Shown here: one piece after another, positions 8,230 to 17,343 of the stretch
Layout: every line of letters starts with the position of its first letter
Position numbering within the stretch: the stretch's first letter is position 1
NCBI RefSeq assembly: GCF_038784515.1
Contig: NZ_CP152376.1
Location: forward strand, 3,472,001 to 3,536,000
From: Rhodoferax sp. GW822-FHT02A01
GTDB taxonomy: Bacteria; Pseudomonadota; Gammaproteobacteria; Burkholderiales; Burkholderiaceae_C
DNA: 64,000 nt
Reading direction: 5' to 3'
The notes under the pieces: model-generated
Database searches by the model: none
Told to the model about the DNA's origin: nothing
The model's input: only the letters and a program-made list of their open reading frames with translations
Translations under genes and position numbers: made by a program

Positions 8230-9987
8230 ATGAATTTCAACGATATGAAAATCTCCACCCGACTCACCCTTGGGTTCGGCATGATGGCACTCTTGGTCGC
8301 TTTCATAGGTGCTATGTCTACCATTAAGGTCTCGACGGTGGAGCAGGTGTTGTCTCAACTTACCGACGACCGTATTCCTAAACTGGAAACACTTCACAAG
8401 ATCAATGACAATGTATTGCAGATCGGCCTATCGATGCGCAACATGGCCATCATGGGCGATGAGAAGGAGGTGAAGAAGCAAATAAAAATTATTGAGTCCG
8501 CACGCCTTAACATTGGCGAAAATATCGACAGACTCAGAAGCTTAGTTAAGAGCGAAAAGGGAAAGGAACTGTTAGCGAACATTGTAAACGCCCGTTCCAC
8601 CTTTATACCAGCGCAGGATAAGTACATCGATTTGATAGGGGTTGGCCAAACCGAGGAGGCCAAAGCATATCTCCTGACAGAAGTCCGTCCCGCGCAAATG
8701 GTGTATCGCAATGCGGTTGATGCATTAATCGATTTCCAGAACACGCAGAGCCAGGCTTCGGCCAATGACGCCAACTCCGCAGTTGCAAGCCTCCAGGCTG
8801 CTGTATGGTCTTCAGGAACCATTGCGCTGGTGATCGCCGTGCTGATGGCTATTTGGATCATCCGCTCCATCACACATCCCCTCAACCAGGCTGTAAATAT
8901 TTCGCGTGCCGTTGCAGATGGAGACTTGAGTGTTCAATTCAATGTCAAGGGAACGAGTGAAACCGCACAATTGCTGATGGCGCTTAAGGAGATGCAGTCC
9001 AGCTTGGTTGATGTCGTTGGCAAAGTTCGCCAAGGATCAGAAGCCGTAGCTGCCGCCTCTACACAAATTGCGCAAGGAAATCAGGATCTGAGCACACGCA
9101 CGGAGAGTCAGGCGAGCGCCTTGCAGGAAACAGCGGCCTCCATGGAGCAGTTGTCCTCTACGGTCAAGCAAAACGCAGACAACTCCAGACAGGCCAATCA
9201 ATTGGCTCAGAATGCCAGCACCGTCGCCCTAAGGGGTGGAGAAGTGGTGTCTCAGGTGGTGGACACTATGAAAGATATCAATGAATCTTCCAAAAAGATC
9301 GGAGACATTATTAGCGTCATCGACGGCATCGCCTTTCAGACAAACATATTGGCCCTCAACGCAGCGGTGGAGGCAGCACGCGCCGGGGAGCAAGGCCGTG
9401 GCTTTGCGGTGGTAGCCAGTGAAGTGCGCAGCCTGGCTGGTCGTTCAGCCAATGCGGCGAAGGAAATCAAGAGCCTGATTGACACCAGTGTGGAGCGGGT
9501 GGAGCAAGGCACGATGCTGGTCGACCAAGCCGGCGTCACCATGTCCGAAGTGGTGAACAGTATTCGCCGTGTGACCGACATCATGGGCGAAATCAGTGCC
9601 GCCAGCCAAGAACAGAGTGTTGGCGTTTCTCAAGTAGGTGATGCCGTTATGCAGATGGACCAGGTTACCCAGCAAAATGCAGCACTGGTGGAGGAGATGG
9701 CGGCAGCGGCCGGTAGCCTCAATACCCAGGCAGGAGACTTGGTGGACATCGTAACCGTATTCAAATTGGACCAAGGTCAAAACCTGTCTAATGTAAAGGT
9801 GAGCCCACATACTCCTCATGCAATCAAACTCAAGAAAGAGGATCACCGCGGCCGACTGGTGACCCAGGCAAAGGCCGAAGCCAGGACCCGCTTGTTCAGC
9901 GTTACGAAGCACGCTTCCACTATGCCATCATCTAAGCAAGATAGAACAGCGCTTGCAAGTGCTGGGGATGCCTGGGAATCCTTCTAA
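8230..9987 (+). CDS. Methyl-accepting chemotaxis protein (4HB, HAMP, MA)
   Basis: The 585-residue chemoreceptor has TM1 near residues 12-32, a periplasmic four-helix-bundle ligand domain (about 33-190), TM2 (IALVIAVLMAIWIIRSI), a HAMP domain, and a long cytoplasmic signalling domain. The hairpin tip [20 protein letters not shown] is present and should contact CheA and CheW. The protein ends in AWESF, close to the NWETF pentapeptide that tethers CheR and CheB in enteric receptors. The ATG at 8230, after GGGAAA, puts TM1 at the expected place. It is downstream of the EAL gene and upstream of a small unknown gene. Confidence 0.92.
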   Translation: MNFNDMKISTRLTLGFGMMALLVAFIGAMSTIKVSTVEQVLSQLTDDRIPKLETLHKINDNVLQIGLSMRNMAIMGDEKEVKKQIKIIESARLNIGENIDRLRSLVKSEKGKELLANIVNARSTFIPAQDKYIDLIGVGQTEEAKAYLLTEVRPAQMVYRNAVDALIDFQNTQSQASANDANSAVASLQAAVWSSGTIALVIAVLMAIWIIRSITHPLNQAVNISRAVADGDLSVQFNVKGTSETAQLLMALKEMQSSLVDVVGKVRQGSEAVAAASTQIAQGNQDLSTRTESQASALQETAASMEQLSSTVKQNADNSRQANQLAQNASTVALRGGEVVSQVVDTMKDINESSKKIGDIISVIDGIAFQTNILALNAAVEAARAGEQGRGFAVVASEVRSLAGRSANAAKEIKSLIDTSVERVEQGTMLVDQAGVTMSEVVNSIRRVTDIMGEISAASQEQSVGVSQVGDAVMQMDQVTQQNAALVEEMAAAAGSLNTQAGDLVDIVTVFKLDQGQNLSNVKVSPHTPHAIKLKKEDHRGRLVTQAKAEARTRLFSVTKHASTMPSSKQDRTALASAGDAWESF

Positions 9988-10016
9988 ACATCGAACCATT
10001 TGCCATAGGACGCGTG

Positions 10017-10229
10017 ATGAATGATCGCCAAAGCATGTCACCATTGAGTCAGCAGATGCTGACATTGTCGCGGGCCTTGGAAGATTATCGCGATGCTATG
10101 GTGTATATCTCCCTGGCTCTGAAGGACCATGTAACCGAATTTCCACCGGAACAATGCGGCGCCATGTCGGACCTGGTTGAATCTCTCCTCTCCAAGACAA
10201 TTGCCAGCAGCAAATTGACCGACAGTTGA
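10017..10229 (+). CDS. Small unknown protein after the MCP
   Basis: This 70-residue, probably helical protein (MNDRQSMSPLSQQML start) is not recognised. It has no signal peptide or membrane segment and carries a single Cys. AGGA at 10007-10010 is well placed for the ATG at 10017. It lies 29 nt after the MCP stop and is probably cotranscribed with the EAL/MCP pair. Whether it is an accessory factor for the receptor is unknown. Confidence 0.6.
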   Translation: MNDRQSMSPLSQQMLTLSRALEDYRDAMVYISLALKDHVTEFPPEQCGAMSDLVESLLSKTIASSKLTDS

Positions 10230-10232
10230 AGC

Positions 10233-10460
10233 ATGTCGTCTGAGGCGCCAGAGGTGTGCGTTCTCGCACCTACCTACACGGCCTGCAGTTGCGTAGTGTA
10301 CAAAAGCACAGTTTTCACGACCAACCACGCCTTCAACGAGTGACACGAGGTATTTCCGAACGGCCCCTTCGTCGTGCTGCTGATCGACCGGCCGGTGCAC
10401 CGTTGCAAGACCATCGCCCTGGACGGCCAGTCTTACTTGCTCAAGGAGGCCAAGAAGTAG
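10233..10460 (+). pseudogene. Possible small gene with one nonsense codon
   Basis: Starting at the ATG at 10233, one frame reads MSSEAPEVCVLAPTYTACSC, continues through VVYKSTVFTTNHAFNE, meets TGA at 10341-10343, and resumes as VFPNGPFVVLLIDRPVHRCK and GQSYLLKEAKK to TAG at 10458-10460. The two halves look like a coherent 75-codon protein with a single stop. I do not recognise the family. It could be a recent nonsense pseudogene or chance. Confidence 0.35.
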
Positions 10461-10761
10461 ACTGAAGCAAATGCAGCGATCTTATCAAGACGTCAGCACT
10501 CACCAGGCGAGCTAACAGGTCTCGCGTTGCTTACACATGTGGCCTAGAGGCAACCCGTTGGGAAGCATGACATGCTTACCGCCACGCAGATTCAGCTGGC
10601 GTTCCATGAGGCTGCATTTAGGAGTGCTCACCAGATTCGATTTTACAATTCGTGCCCCCATTAAGGTATTGCCAAAGTATGATAAATGGTTCATGATTCT
10701 TTCGGGCCGTAAAAAGCCCCACGTCTCCTTCCCTGACGTGCGCCATAGCCATATGGATTTG

Positions 10762-10789
10762 ACCCAGCTCAAAGGCTGGGTTTCTTTTT
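10762..10789 (+). terminator. Rho-independent terminator
   Basis: ACCCAGC (10762-10768) pairs perfectly with GCTGGGT (10775-10781) around a 6-nt loop and is followed by TTCTTTTT. No intact gene lies just upstream; it may end the EAL/MCP/small-gene transcript or an unrecognised small RNA. Confidence 0.7.
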
Positions 10790-10836
10790 GGCAACTAACC
10801 TTAAATTTGTTTTTCGTTGTCAAAGCCAACCGGTGC

Positions 10837-11102
10837 ATGGATATCGCCTTTGGTAAATTTGCGTACCAGGCCTACTGGGGTAGGGCTGAAATCGGAGGTT
10901 TTAAGCCCATGAGAACCGTGGGCAATAGCGTAAAAAAGCTTCGAATTCAGGAGGCATTCAATGCGTTGCGTATGCTGCCAACTTTGCAGATGCCGTCTAT
11001 GTGCTTCATCGTTTTCAAAAGAAAACAGTGAAGACCAGTAAGGCTGATTTGGACTTGGTCTCTAAGCATTGCCATGATTTATTGAAGGCGCTTGGTCTAT
11101 AA
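10837..11102 (+). pseudogene. Frameshifted RelE/HigB-type (Gp49-like) toxin remnant
   Basis: From 10837 one frame gives GGFKPMRTVGNSVKKLRIQE, the middle of a phage-derived Gp49-like toxin. Near 10968 the homology jumps to another frame, which reads YAANFADAVYVLHRFQKKTV and KTSKADLDLVSKHCHDLLK to TAA at 11100-11102. In intact relatives these form one continuous domain of about 100 residues, so there is at least one indel; the first third is also poorly preserved. The fragment immediately downstream resembles the N-terminus of the cognate XRE antitoxin, supporting the assignment. Confidence 0.65.
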
Positions 11103-11114
11103 GCAATCAACAAT

Positions 11115-11198
11115 ATGCCAATGTCTAGGATTGCCATCGAAGACACCCAGGAAGAAGCGAAAAACCTCAGGCTGCGTTCGGTTCTAACCTCGCCCTGA
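11115..11198 (+). pseudogene. Antitoxin N-terminal remnant
   Basis: A 27-codon frame (MPMSRIAIEDTQEEAKNLRL...) sits 12 nt after the toxin remnant and resembles the start of XRE-family HigA antitoxins (DxxEAxNLxLRS). A stop follows before the helix-turn-helix, and no continuation is visible in other frames. Confidence 0.4.
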
Positions 11199-11312
11199 GT
11201 TGAATTCGGGCTTAAATCAGAACGATCATCTGTCCGGGTTTTGGCCTAGTGTGTCCCTCCTTCTATTACATTTCGGCCTAATTGCAGTTACCTTGAAAAC
11301 CTAGTAGATCCA

Positions 11313-11720
11313 TCACTTAGTCTTCCTTGCCATCAAGGTGTCTCGGAATCTCATGTCCGATTTTAGAATGTGAAACAGCCACCAATTCCAAATAAAATCG
11401 GCAACCTCTTGCTTCTTTAGATGACGGCACATTGCTGCCTCAAGATAAAGCGTCAGTGTGCGAATAAATTCTAGGTGACTACTCTTCTGTGCTTCAATTT
11501 CAGGATAATGATTTTTCTCCAGCACAGTTTCCTCCAAATTGAAATGCTTTAGCGCATACTGCATCAGATCATTGAGGACCGCATGAAAGTGCTCGTCGCC
11601 CTGAATTCCTTCCGCACATTCTCTGGCACGCGCGCACAATTGAAGAAACGTCCGGTTCTGTATATCTAACTCGACGTTCCCAACGCTGTATTCTGGTTTC
11701 CAAGTAAAGTCTAATTCCAT
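11313..11720 (-). CDS. Degenerate bacteriohemerythrin
   Basis: The 135-residue protein has the hemerythrin fold pattern: WKPEYSVGNVELDIQ at the start, KHFNLEETVLEKNHYPEIE in the middle, and WWLFHILKSDMRF at the end. Active hemerythrins bind O2 at a di-iron site with five His and two carboxylates. Here the first His (in D-Q-H-K) is Asn (DIQNRTF), and the first His of the HxxxH pair is Gln (AQKSSH), while HFNLEE, the second His and the final H-D pair are kept. Oxygen binding is therefore doubtful. It is a single gene with divergent intergenic DNA on its 5' side. Confidence 0.75.
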   Translation of the reverse strand: MELDFTWKPEYSVGNVELDIQNRTFLQLCARARECAEGIQGDEHFHAVLNDLMQYALKHFNLEETVLEKNHYPEIEAQKSSHLEFIRTLTLYLEAAMCRHLKKQEVADFIWNWWLFHILKSDMRFRDTLMARKTK

Positions 11721-12361
11721 TTGTTTTAGTGGATGGAATCACCCTCTTCCAATACATTTTACTGTAATCGTACAGTGCATCAGTGTCTACCTTTATCTGA
11801 ATTTTACGGCAACACTTAAACGTTTTCATGCGTAAGATCGCCCCATATATAACCAGCAAATACAATCGCGTGCAAAGGAGTTATTGTATTCAGTTGAAAA
11901 GTCGTGAGTCAAATCAAAAATTGAATTCCGATTGAAATCAACGCTGAATTTTGATGAGGAAGCCGCCGCTTGGGCTAGCCAGGCGTTATAGCCGCTGTGT
12001 GACCGTTATAGGTAATGGCAAATGTTTCCAAAGGGAGATGTGCCAATGGTGGGTATGCTGCTGCACTGACACTGTAGCCCATATGCCCATGCAGCATTCC
12101 TCAGACGAATTAAACGCAGGACAACTGCGCGAAATGGTAACGCGATTGATGCGGCAACCGCGCCACAGGAATATGCATTCATCGGCGTACTCAAAATTTA
12201 AGTTGCTTGCACAGTAATATCCCTCTGAATTATGCTTTCTATTGAACTCGCAGCTTTGCTGATTGACAGAGATGGGCCTACCTCTGTCATACTGAGGTGG
12301 CCTCTTCTTGTAGCATTCAAGACGAGCGTGCATGGTCAGGCAAATACATGGGAGAGCAGAT
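11721..12361 (+). other. Intergenic region between hemerythrin and FIST genes
   Basis: No convincing gene is seen. It should contain divergent promoters for the hemerythrin-like and FIST genes. The right end holds a hairpin-forming inverted repeat at 12264-12289 and a short GAGG/CCTC pair just after it. Confidence 0.5.
12264..12289 (+). repeat. Inverted repeat upstream of FIST gene
   Basis: TGACAGAG (12264-12271) and CTCTGTCA (12282-12289) are perfect 8-bp arms with a 10-nt loop, about 73 bp before the FIST start. There is no T-tract, so an operator or leader hairpin is more likely than a terminator. Confidence 0.5.
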
Positions 12362-13525
12362 ATGCGTATCTCGCAACAAGTCTTTACAGCCGAAAGTCTG
12401 CAGCAACTTAAGTTCGACAATGTTTCCAAAGACCATTCCAATCAACTTGTTCTGATTTTTGGAAGCCCGAACTTGTTGCGGGACAGGGCCAATTTCCGAG
12501 ACATTCGCCATGCGTTCCCTAAGGGATTAATTGTAGGTTGCTCCACCGCCGGCGAAATACATGACACCAATGTGAGTGACGACACCTTGGTGGTGACGGT
12601 GGTGGACTTTGAGCACACCTGGCTGCATATGTCCAAGGTGGAAATTGTTGAGCCTTCCGCCAGCTTTTCGGCGGGACTGGCGCTGGCTGCCTCTTTGCCA
12701 GCGGAAGAATTGGTGCATGTACTGGTGTTTTCGGACGGATTGAGAGTCAACGGAACCGCTTTGGTGCTGGGTATGAAGAACAAGCTACCGGCGCATGTCG
12801 AGATAACCGGTGGCCTGTCCGCCGACGGCGCCGACTTTTTAGAGACTCTGGTTTGTGCAAATGATGTGCCGACCGAAGGCCTGATTGTTGCGGTTGGCCT
12901 GTACGGCTCCAGGATCAAGGTTGGTTACGGTTCGCTAGGTGGTTGGGACCCTTTTGGCCCTGAGCGCGAGATTACCCGCTCCGAGGGCAATGTACTGTTT
13001 GATTTGGATGGCAAACCAGCGTTGGACCTGTACAAGCTTTATCTGGGTGAGCAAGCAGCTGGACTGCCAGCAACCGGATTGTTGTTCCCGCTTTCCCTGC
13101 GTTACCCCAATCACAACGGGGGCAGTGTTTCGGCCTCAAGCGGTGTCGTCCGCACCATTCTCGCCATTAACGAAGCCGACAGAAGTATGACTTTCGCAGG
13201 CGACATGCCGATGGGGGGCCATGTGCGCCTGATGAAGGCCAATTTTGAACGCCTGATTGACGGTGCGTGTGGCGCGGCCAAGATCAGCGCGGCACCCATG
13301 CCGAATGTCTCGGCACAATTGGCCCTGCTCATCAGCTGCGTTGGTCGCAAGCTGGTGCTCAAGCAACGTGTCGAGGAGGAGGTTGAGGGGGTACGCGACG
13401 TACTAGGTATCAACACCGTTTTGGCGGGATATTATTCCTACGGCGAGATTTCCCCGCATAAGCTCGGAGAGTCGTGCGAGCTACACAACCAAACCATGAC
13501 CATCACTACGTTCATTGAATCCTGA
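12362..13525 (+). CDS. FIST-domain sensory protein
   Basis: The 387-residue protein has the FIST_N pattern (LVLIFGS near residue 30, then GLIVGCSTAGEI, followed by VVTVVDFEHT) and a C-terminal FIST_C domain (residues about 220-385, with AGYYSYGEISP near the end). FIST domains are proposed small-ligand, possibly amino-acid, sensors in signal transduction proteins. The ATG at 12362 follows GGGAGAG. The next gene, a GGDEF/EAL/receiver protein, begins immediately after the stop codon, so this protein is a plausible sensory input for it. No membrane segment is present. Confidence 0.88.
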   Translation: MRISQQVFTAESLQQLKFDNVSKDHSNQLVLIFGSPNLLRDRANFRDIRHAFPKGLIVGCSTAGEIHDTNVSDDTLVVTVVDFEHTWLHMSKVEIVEPSASFSAGLALAASLPAEELVHVLVFSDGLRVNGTALVLGMKNKLPAHVEITGGLSADGADFLETLVCANDVPTEGLIVAVGLYGSRIKVGYGSLGGWDPFGPEREITRSEGNVLFDLDGKPALDLYKLYLGEQAAGLPATGLLFPLSLRYPNHNGGSVSASSGVVRTILAINEADRSMTFAGDMPMGGHVRLMKANFERLIDGACGAAKISAAPMPNVSAQLALLISCVGRKLVLKQRVEEEVEGVRDVLGINTVLAGYYSYGEISPHKLGESCELHNQTMTITTFIES

Positions 13526-15634
13526 ATGCTGCATCCTCTACTTCAACGTCAAATCAAGCGGCTCTATGGCAAGAGGGAGGATCTTTCGGTTGGTATGACT
13601 GCGCTTTTCGAGGCTATCAGCGAGGCCTACTATCAGGCCGATACCGACCGTGTCATGGTAGAGCGTTCGCTCGATCTGGCGTCGCAGGAAATGTTTGAGC
13701 AGAACCGCAATCTGTCCAAAGACTTGGAGGCCCGGCGAGCCGCTGAGTCGCAAGTGGTGCGGTTGTCCAATTTCGATGAATTGACAGGACTTCCCAATCG
13801 AAATTTGTTGGATGACCGTGTGAACCAAGCGGTTGCCGTGGCACGCAGGCAGCAGCGTCGCTTTTTGGTTTTGGTAGTTGGGTTGGACCATTTCATGTCA
13901 ATCAATGACAGCCTGGGGCATGCAGCAGGCAACGAAATGCTGAAAATCGTCAGTACGCGGCTTAGCTCTTGCACTCGCGGAAGTGACACGGTGGCGCGCT
14001 TGGGAAATGATGAGTTCGCACTGGTCTTGCTCGATTCGTCTGAAGCTGAGGCCCAAGTCCAGCAAAAACTTGCTGACGCAGATGCGTACGCGTCTGATCC
14101 CTATTTGGTTGAAATCCTCCACAGAGTTTTGAAGACCGTCTCCGAGCCGGTGATGCTGGCAGGACGGGAGCTGCAAGTCACCTGCAGTATCGGCGTGAGT
14201 TTGTTCCCCCAAAATGGGAAGGAATGTGGGGCTTTGCTGCATGCAGCGAGCACTGCCATGAACAGTGCCAAGCGATTGGGGCGCAATACGTTCCAGTTTT
14301 ACACGACTGAGTTAGGCGCAAGAATTGAGGCGCAACTGGCCGTTCAGGGCCAGCTTCGACTGGCGGTCGAACGCAGCGAATTCGTCTTGCATTACCAGCC
14401 GCAAGTAGACTTGCGCAGCGGCAAGGTTATCGGTGTAGAGGCTCTGGTGCGCTGGAATCACCCTGAGCTGGGTCTCGTGCCGCCTTCTCAATTCATAGCC
14501 TTAGCAGAAGAGACTGGGCTGATTGTGCCGATTGGGAGCTGGGTGATTCGCACTGCATGTGAACAATGCAAGATATGGAGGGAAGCGGGACATGGTCTGC
14601 TTCGCGTGGCGGTGAATCTGTCTGTTCGGCAGTTCGAGCAGCTCGACTTGGTGGAATACATCACTTCCATACTGGCTCAGACAGGAGTGGAGCCGCAATT
14701 GCTTGAAATCGAGCTTACAGAAAGCCTGTTAATGACTGACGTCGAGCGGGCCAAAGATGTCTTATGGCGCCTGAAGGCACTTGGACTACAGATGTCCATT
14801 GATGATTTTGGAACCGGGTACTCAAGCCTTGCGTATCTGACGCAATTCCCAATCGATTTTCTGAAGATTGACCAGTCGTTTGTACGCAATATTGGAGCGA
14901 ATAACAACGCAGCCATCGTTAAGGCAATTATTTCAATGGCGCATAGCCTGGGCATGCGTGTCATCGCCGAGGGTGTGGAAACAGAGGCGCAGTGCGAGTT
15001 TCTGCGACTCAACATGTGTGATGAAATTCAAGGTTATCTCTTCAGCAAACCGTTAGACGCCAGACAAATTGAAGATATGGTGATCCTGGATAGGCGGCTA
15101 CCCCCAGAGTTGTTGCATTTCGAAAAACCGAAGCGGACGGTGTTGTTGGTGGACGATGAGCCGTTTATTGTCAATGCACTAAAGCGCCTACTAAGAAACA
15201 TCAATGCGCAGATCTTTACAGCCGACGGAGGACAAGCCGGCTTGGAAGTTTTGGCCAAGTATTCCATTGACGTGATCGTATCTGATCAACGCATGCCTGG
15301 CATGACGGGAATGGAGTTCTTTAGGATCGTAAAAGATAAGTATCCCGACACAATCCGAATCGTCCTCTCTGGATTTACGGAGTTGAATGCAATAACTTCC
15401 ATGGTGAACGAAGGTGCAATCTATAAGTTTTTGACCAAGCCTTGGGTTGATGAGCAGCTTCTGCTTGCAATTGAAGAGGCCTTCCAACACAAAGAGTTGG
15501 CAGATGAAAATCAAAGGCTAAATCTTGAAGTGCTCACCTCGAACTTGGAACTGGCTGTAGCCAATAAAAAACTTGAGGAGGCGCTGCACATGAAGCAGCT
15601 TCAAATCGACTCCCTTTCGGGGCTCGACTTCTAG
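13526..15634 (+). CDS. GGDEF-EAL-receiver protein
   Basis: The 702-residue protein begins with a helical region of about 85 residues, followed by a GGDEF domain (about 85-260), an EAL domain (about 275-515) and a C-terminal receiver (about 530-650) with a short coiled tail. The GGDEF signature reads RLGNDEF, so cyclase activity is unlikely. The EAL motifs look intact: EALVRW, VAVNLSVRQF, ELTESLL, DDFGTGYSSL, LKIDQSF and AEGVETEAQ. The receiver has VDDEP, the phosphoacceptor in VSDQRMPGM, and a TKPW lysine. Start ATG abuts the FIST stop, suggesting translational coupling. Expected output is phosphorylation- and ligand-dependent cyclic-di-GMP hydrolysis. Confidence 0.92.
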   Translation: MLHPLLQRQIKRLYGKREDLSVGMTALFEAISEAYYQADTDRVMVERSLDLASQEMFEQNRNLSKDLEARRAAESQVVRLSNFDELTGLPNRNLLDDRVNQAVAVARRQQRRFLVLVVGLDHFMSINDSLGHAAGNEMLKIVSTRLSSCTRGSDTVARLGNDEFALVLLDSSEAEAQVQQKLADADAYASDPYLVEILHRVLKTVSEPVMLAGRELQVTCSIGVSLFPQNGKECGALLHAASTAMNSAKRLGRNTFQFYTTELGARIEAQLAVQGQLRLAVERSEFVLHYQPQVDLRSGKVIGVEALVRWNHPELGLVPPSQFIALAEETGLIVPIGSWVIRTACEQCKIWREAGHGLLRVAVNLSVRQFEQLDLVEYITSILAQTGVEPQLLEIELTESLLMTDVERAKDVLWRLKALGLQMSIDDFGTGYSSLAYLTQFPIDFLKIDQSFVRNIGANNNAAIVKAIISMAHSLGMRVIAEGVETEAQCEFLRLNMCDEIQGYLFSKPLDARQIEDMVILDRRLPPELLHFEKPKRTVLLVDDEPFIVNALKRLLRNINAQIFTADGGQAGLEVLAKYSIDVIVSDQRMPGMTGMEFFRIVKDKYPDTIRIVLSGFTELNAITSMVNEGAIYKFLTKPWVDEQLLLAIEEAFQHKELADENQRLNLEVLTSNLELAVANKKLEEALHMKQLQIDSLSGLDF

Positions 15635-15708
15635 TCTAAGGTTTCTCACTTTTCAACACTCCCAAAGTTCAAAGTGTGTTGACGCCGTGTAGCGGTGGGT
15701 AGCACTTT

Positions 15709-16986
15709 CTAAGTAGCCGATGGGGCCAGAAATGACGTGTCCAATGCAGCTAGATCATGGCGCAACGATGGCGAAGTGTACGCGTCTTCGGCGCGAACTT
15801 CATTGCGTCCTTCTGCCTTAGCGCGATACAAGGCCTTGTCCGCGCGGTCAAGCGCTGCTTCAAAGCTGTCACCTACGCTGGGGTTCCAACGGCTGACGCC
15901 TATGCTGACGCTGACTTTCACTTTTGTGCCACTTGGCAAGTCTATCTCCGTGTTAGCGATGCGTACTCGCATGCGTTGGGCGGCTTCCATGGAACGAGCT
16001 TCGTCCGCACCAGCCAGCAAGATGGCAAATTCCTCACCGCCCCAACGGGCCGCACAGTCCTCGGTGCGCATGCTCTCGGCTAGCACCGTCGCAACACGCT
16101 TGAGCACCAGATCGCCACCACCGTGGCCATGCTGATCGTTTATGCGCTTGAAATGGTCAATATCAACCAGCCAGACACTTAGTGGCATTTCTCTTCGACT
16201 CTGCATTGCTGCCAGCCGTGACGCCGCTTCGTGCAGTGAGCGGCGATTGAGTAGGCCTGTGAGCCAGTCGTGCATTGCCATGCGCGCCAGAGCCTGCGCA
16301 AACTGGTGCAACTTGGCGGCCAGTGGTCGAAAGACCAGCAGGGCCTCGCCCAGCAAAACGACTACCAGTACCAGCAAAAGTGCGGTCTGTATCTGGCGAA
16401 GATCCTCAACGGCGGACACATTTTGTCGCTCGTACTCCAGCACAGCACTGTTCAATTGAACCAGCAACTGATTTGAAGCCGCCTCCACAATTCTTTTGTG
16501 GACTGCAGAGGCCAGAATTTCTTGCCTATTAGGGACAATTTGCAACAATAAACGTGCATCTGCTATGTAGGACCGCACCAAAGGATCAATGCCACTAAGC
16601 GGTGTGAAATACAGTTTCTTCAATTGCGGTGAACCCGGCCTCGGAACTCCGCCGGTTTCGTCTCCCAAGGTGAGTCGCTCATGAGCCCTGGCCATCTCAT
16701 CAATGGCAGTTTCGAGTTGTTCGCGCAACTGTGCGTCAAACTTCAGCCCGTATTCCATCGACAAAAAAGCAATGCGCTGTGACAGCATGCGCTGACGTCC
16801 ACTCAAGTTAATCACCGCGCTAGATTTCTTCTGCTGCTGAATAACCTCAAGGACGAAATAGTGGGCACCCAAAGAAAGTATGCCAATGATGGTTAGGCAA
16901 ACCACATATGCCAGCGTCAAACGATGACCCCGTACGACATTGAATTGCTCCCATACTTGGGAGTCTTCTGCGATTGTTGCACTCAT
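15709..16986 (-). CDS. PilJ-type sensor diguanylate cyclase
   Basis: The 425-residue protein has TM1 (about residues 25-50), a periplasmic region with LSGRQRMLSQRIAFLS, typical of the PilJ/NarX-like type IV pili sensor domain, TM2 (about 203-223, TALLLVLVVVLLGEALLVF), and a GGDEF domain. The active-site motif is RWGGEEF. An inhibitory RxxD I-site (RTED) lies at the canonical spacing before it, so product feedback is expected. It should make cyclic di-GMP and face the opposing phosphodiesterase encoded convergently at 13526-15634. The ATG at 16986 is the natural start. Confidence 0.92.
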   Translation of the reverse strand: MSATIAEDSQVWEQFNVVRGHRLTLAYVVCLTIIGILSLGAHYFVLEVIQQQKKSSAVINLSGRQRMLSQRIAFLSMEYGLKFDAQLREQLETAIDEMARAHERLTLGDETGGVPRPGSPQLKKLYFTPLSGIDPLVRSYIADARLLLQIVPNRQEILASAVHKRIVEAASNQLLVQLNSAVLEYERQNVSAVEDLRQIQTALLLVLVVVLLGEALLVFRPLAAKLHQFAQALARMAMHDWLTGLLNRRSLHEAASRLAAMQSRREMPLSVWLVDIDHFKRINDQHGHGGGDLVLKRVATVLAESMRTEDCAARWGGEEFAILLAGADEARSMEAAQRMRVRIANTEIDLPSGTKVKVSVSIGVSRWNPSVGDSFEAALDRADKALYRAKAEGRNEVRAEDAYTSPSLRHDLAALDTSFLAPSAT

Positions 16987-17343
16987 GGCATCAAACCAGC
17001 AAGCAGCGATATAAGGCCATCGCCAAGTACACTAAATTGCCTTTTCATATTGCAAATCTTGTTCACTTCTCGTCATCTCTAAACAGTAGACCCCTTATGA
17101 AATCACAGCAATATTCATGCCATTGGGCAGGCGTTAGGGATTCCTCGCATAAACCGGTGCAAATTTCAAATGCCAACTCGCCACTAATGGTAAGTCAGCG
17201 CTGAGTGTGCATTCTTAGGCATATGTGGGCGGAGGGTAAATTGAAGGCTGGGTGAGTGTTATGCACAGCCTCATCCATCCGAAATGGGGATAAATATCTA
17301 GATGCGCATCATGGGCCGCGAGGCCATAGACTGGCGATAGACT
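16987..17343 (+). other. Intergenic, no gene seen
   Basis: This stretch lies between the start of the diguanylate cyclase gene and the end of the PilZ-like gene. It must hold the cyclase promoter, but no clear box or hairpin stands out. Confidence 0.4.

Noticed and set aside
10537..10836. Left part of a 164-codon plus-strand frame
   Set aside because: It runs through a strong terminator hairpin at 10762-10789 and has no domain; only the right end corresponds to toxin remnants.
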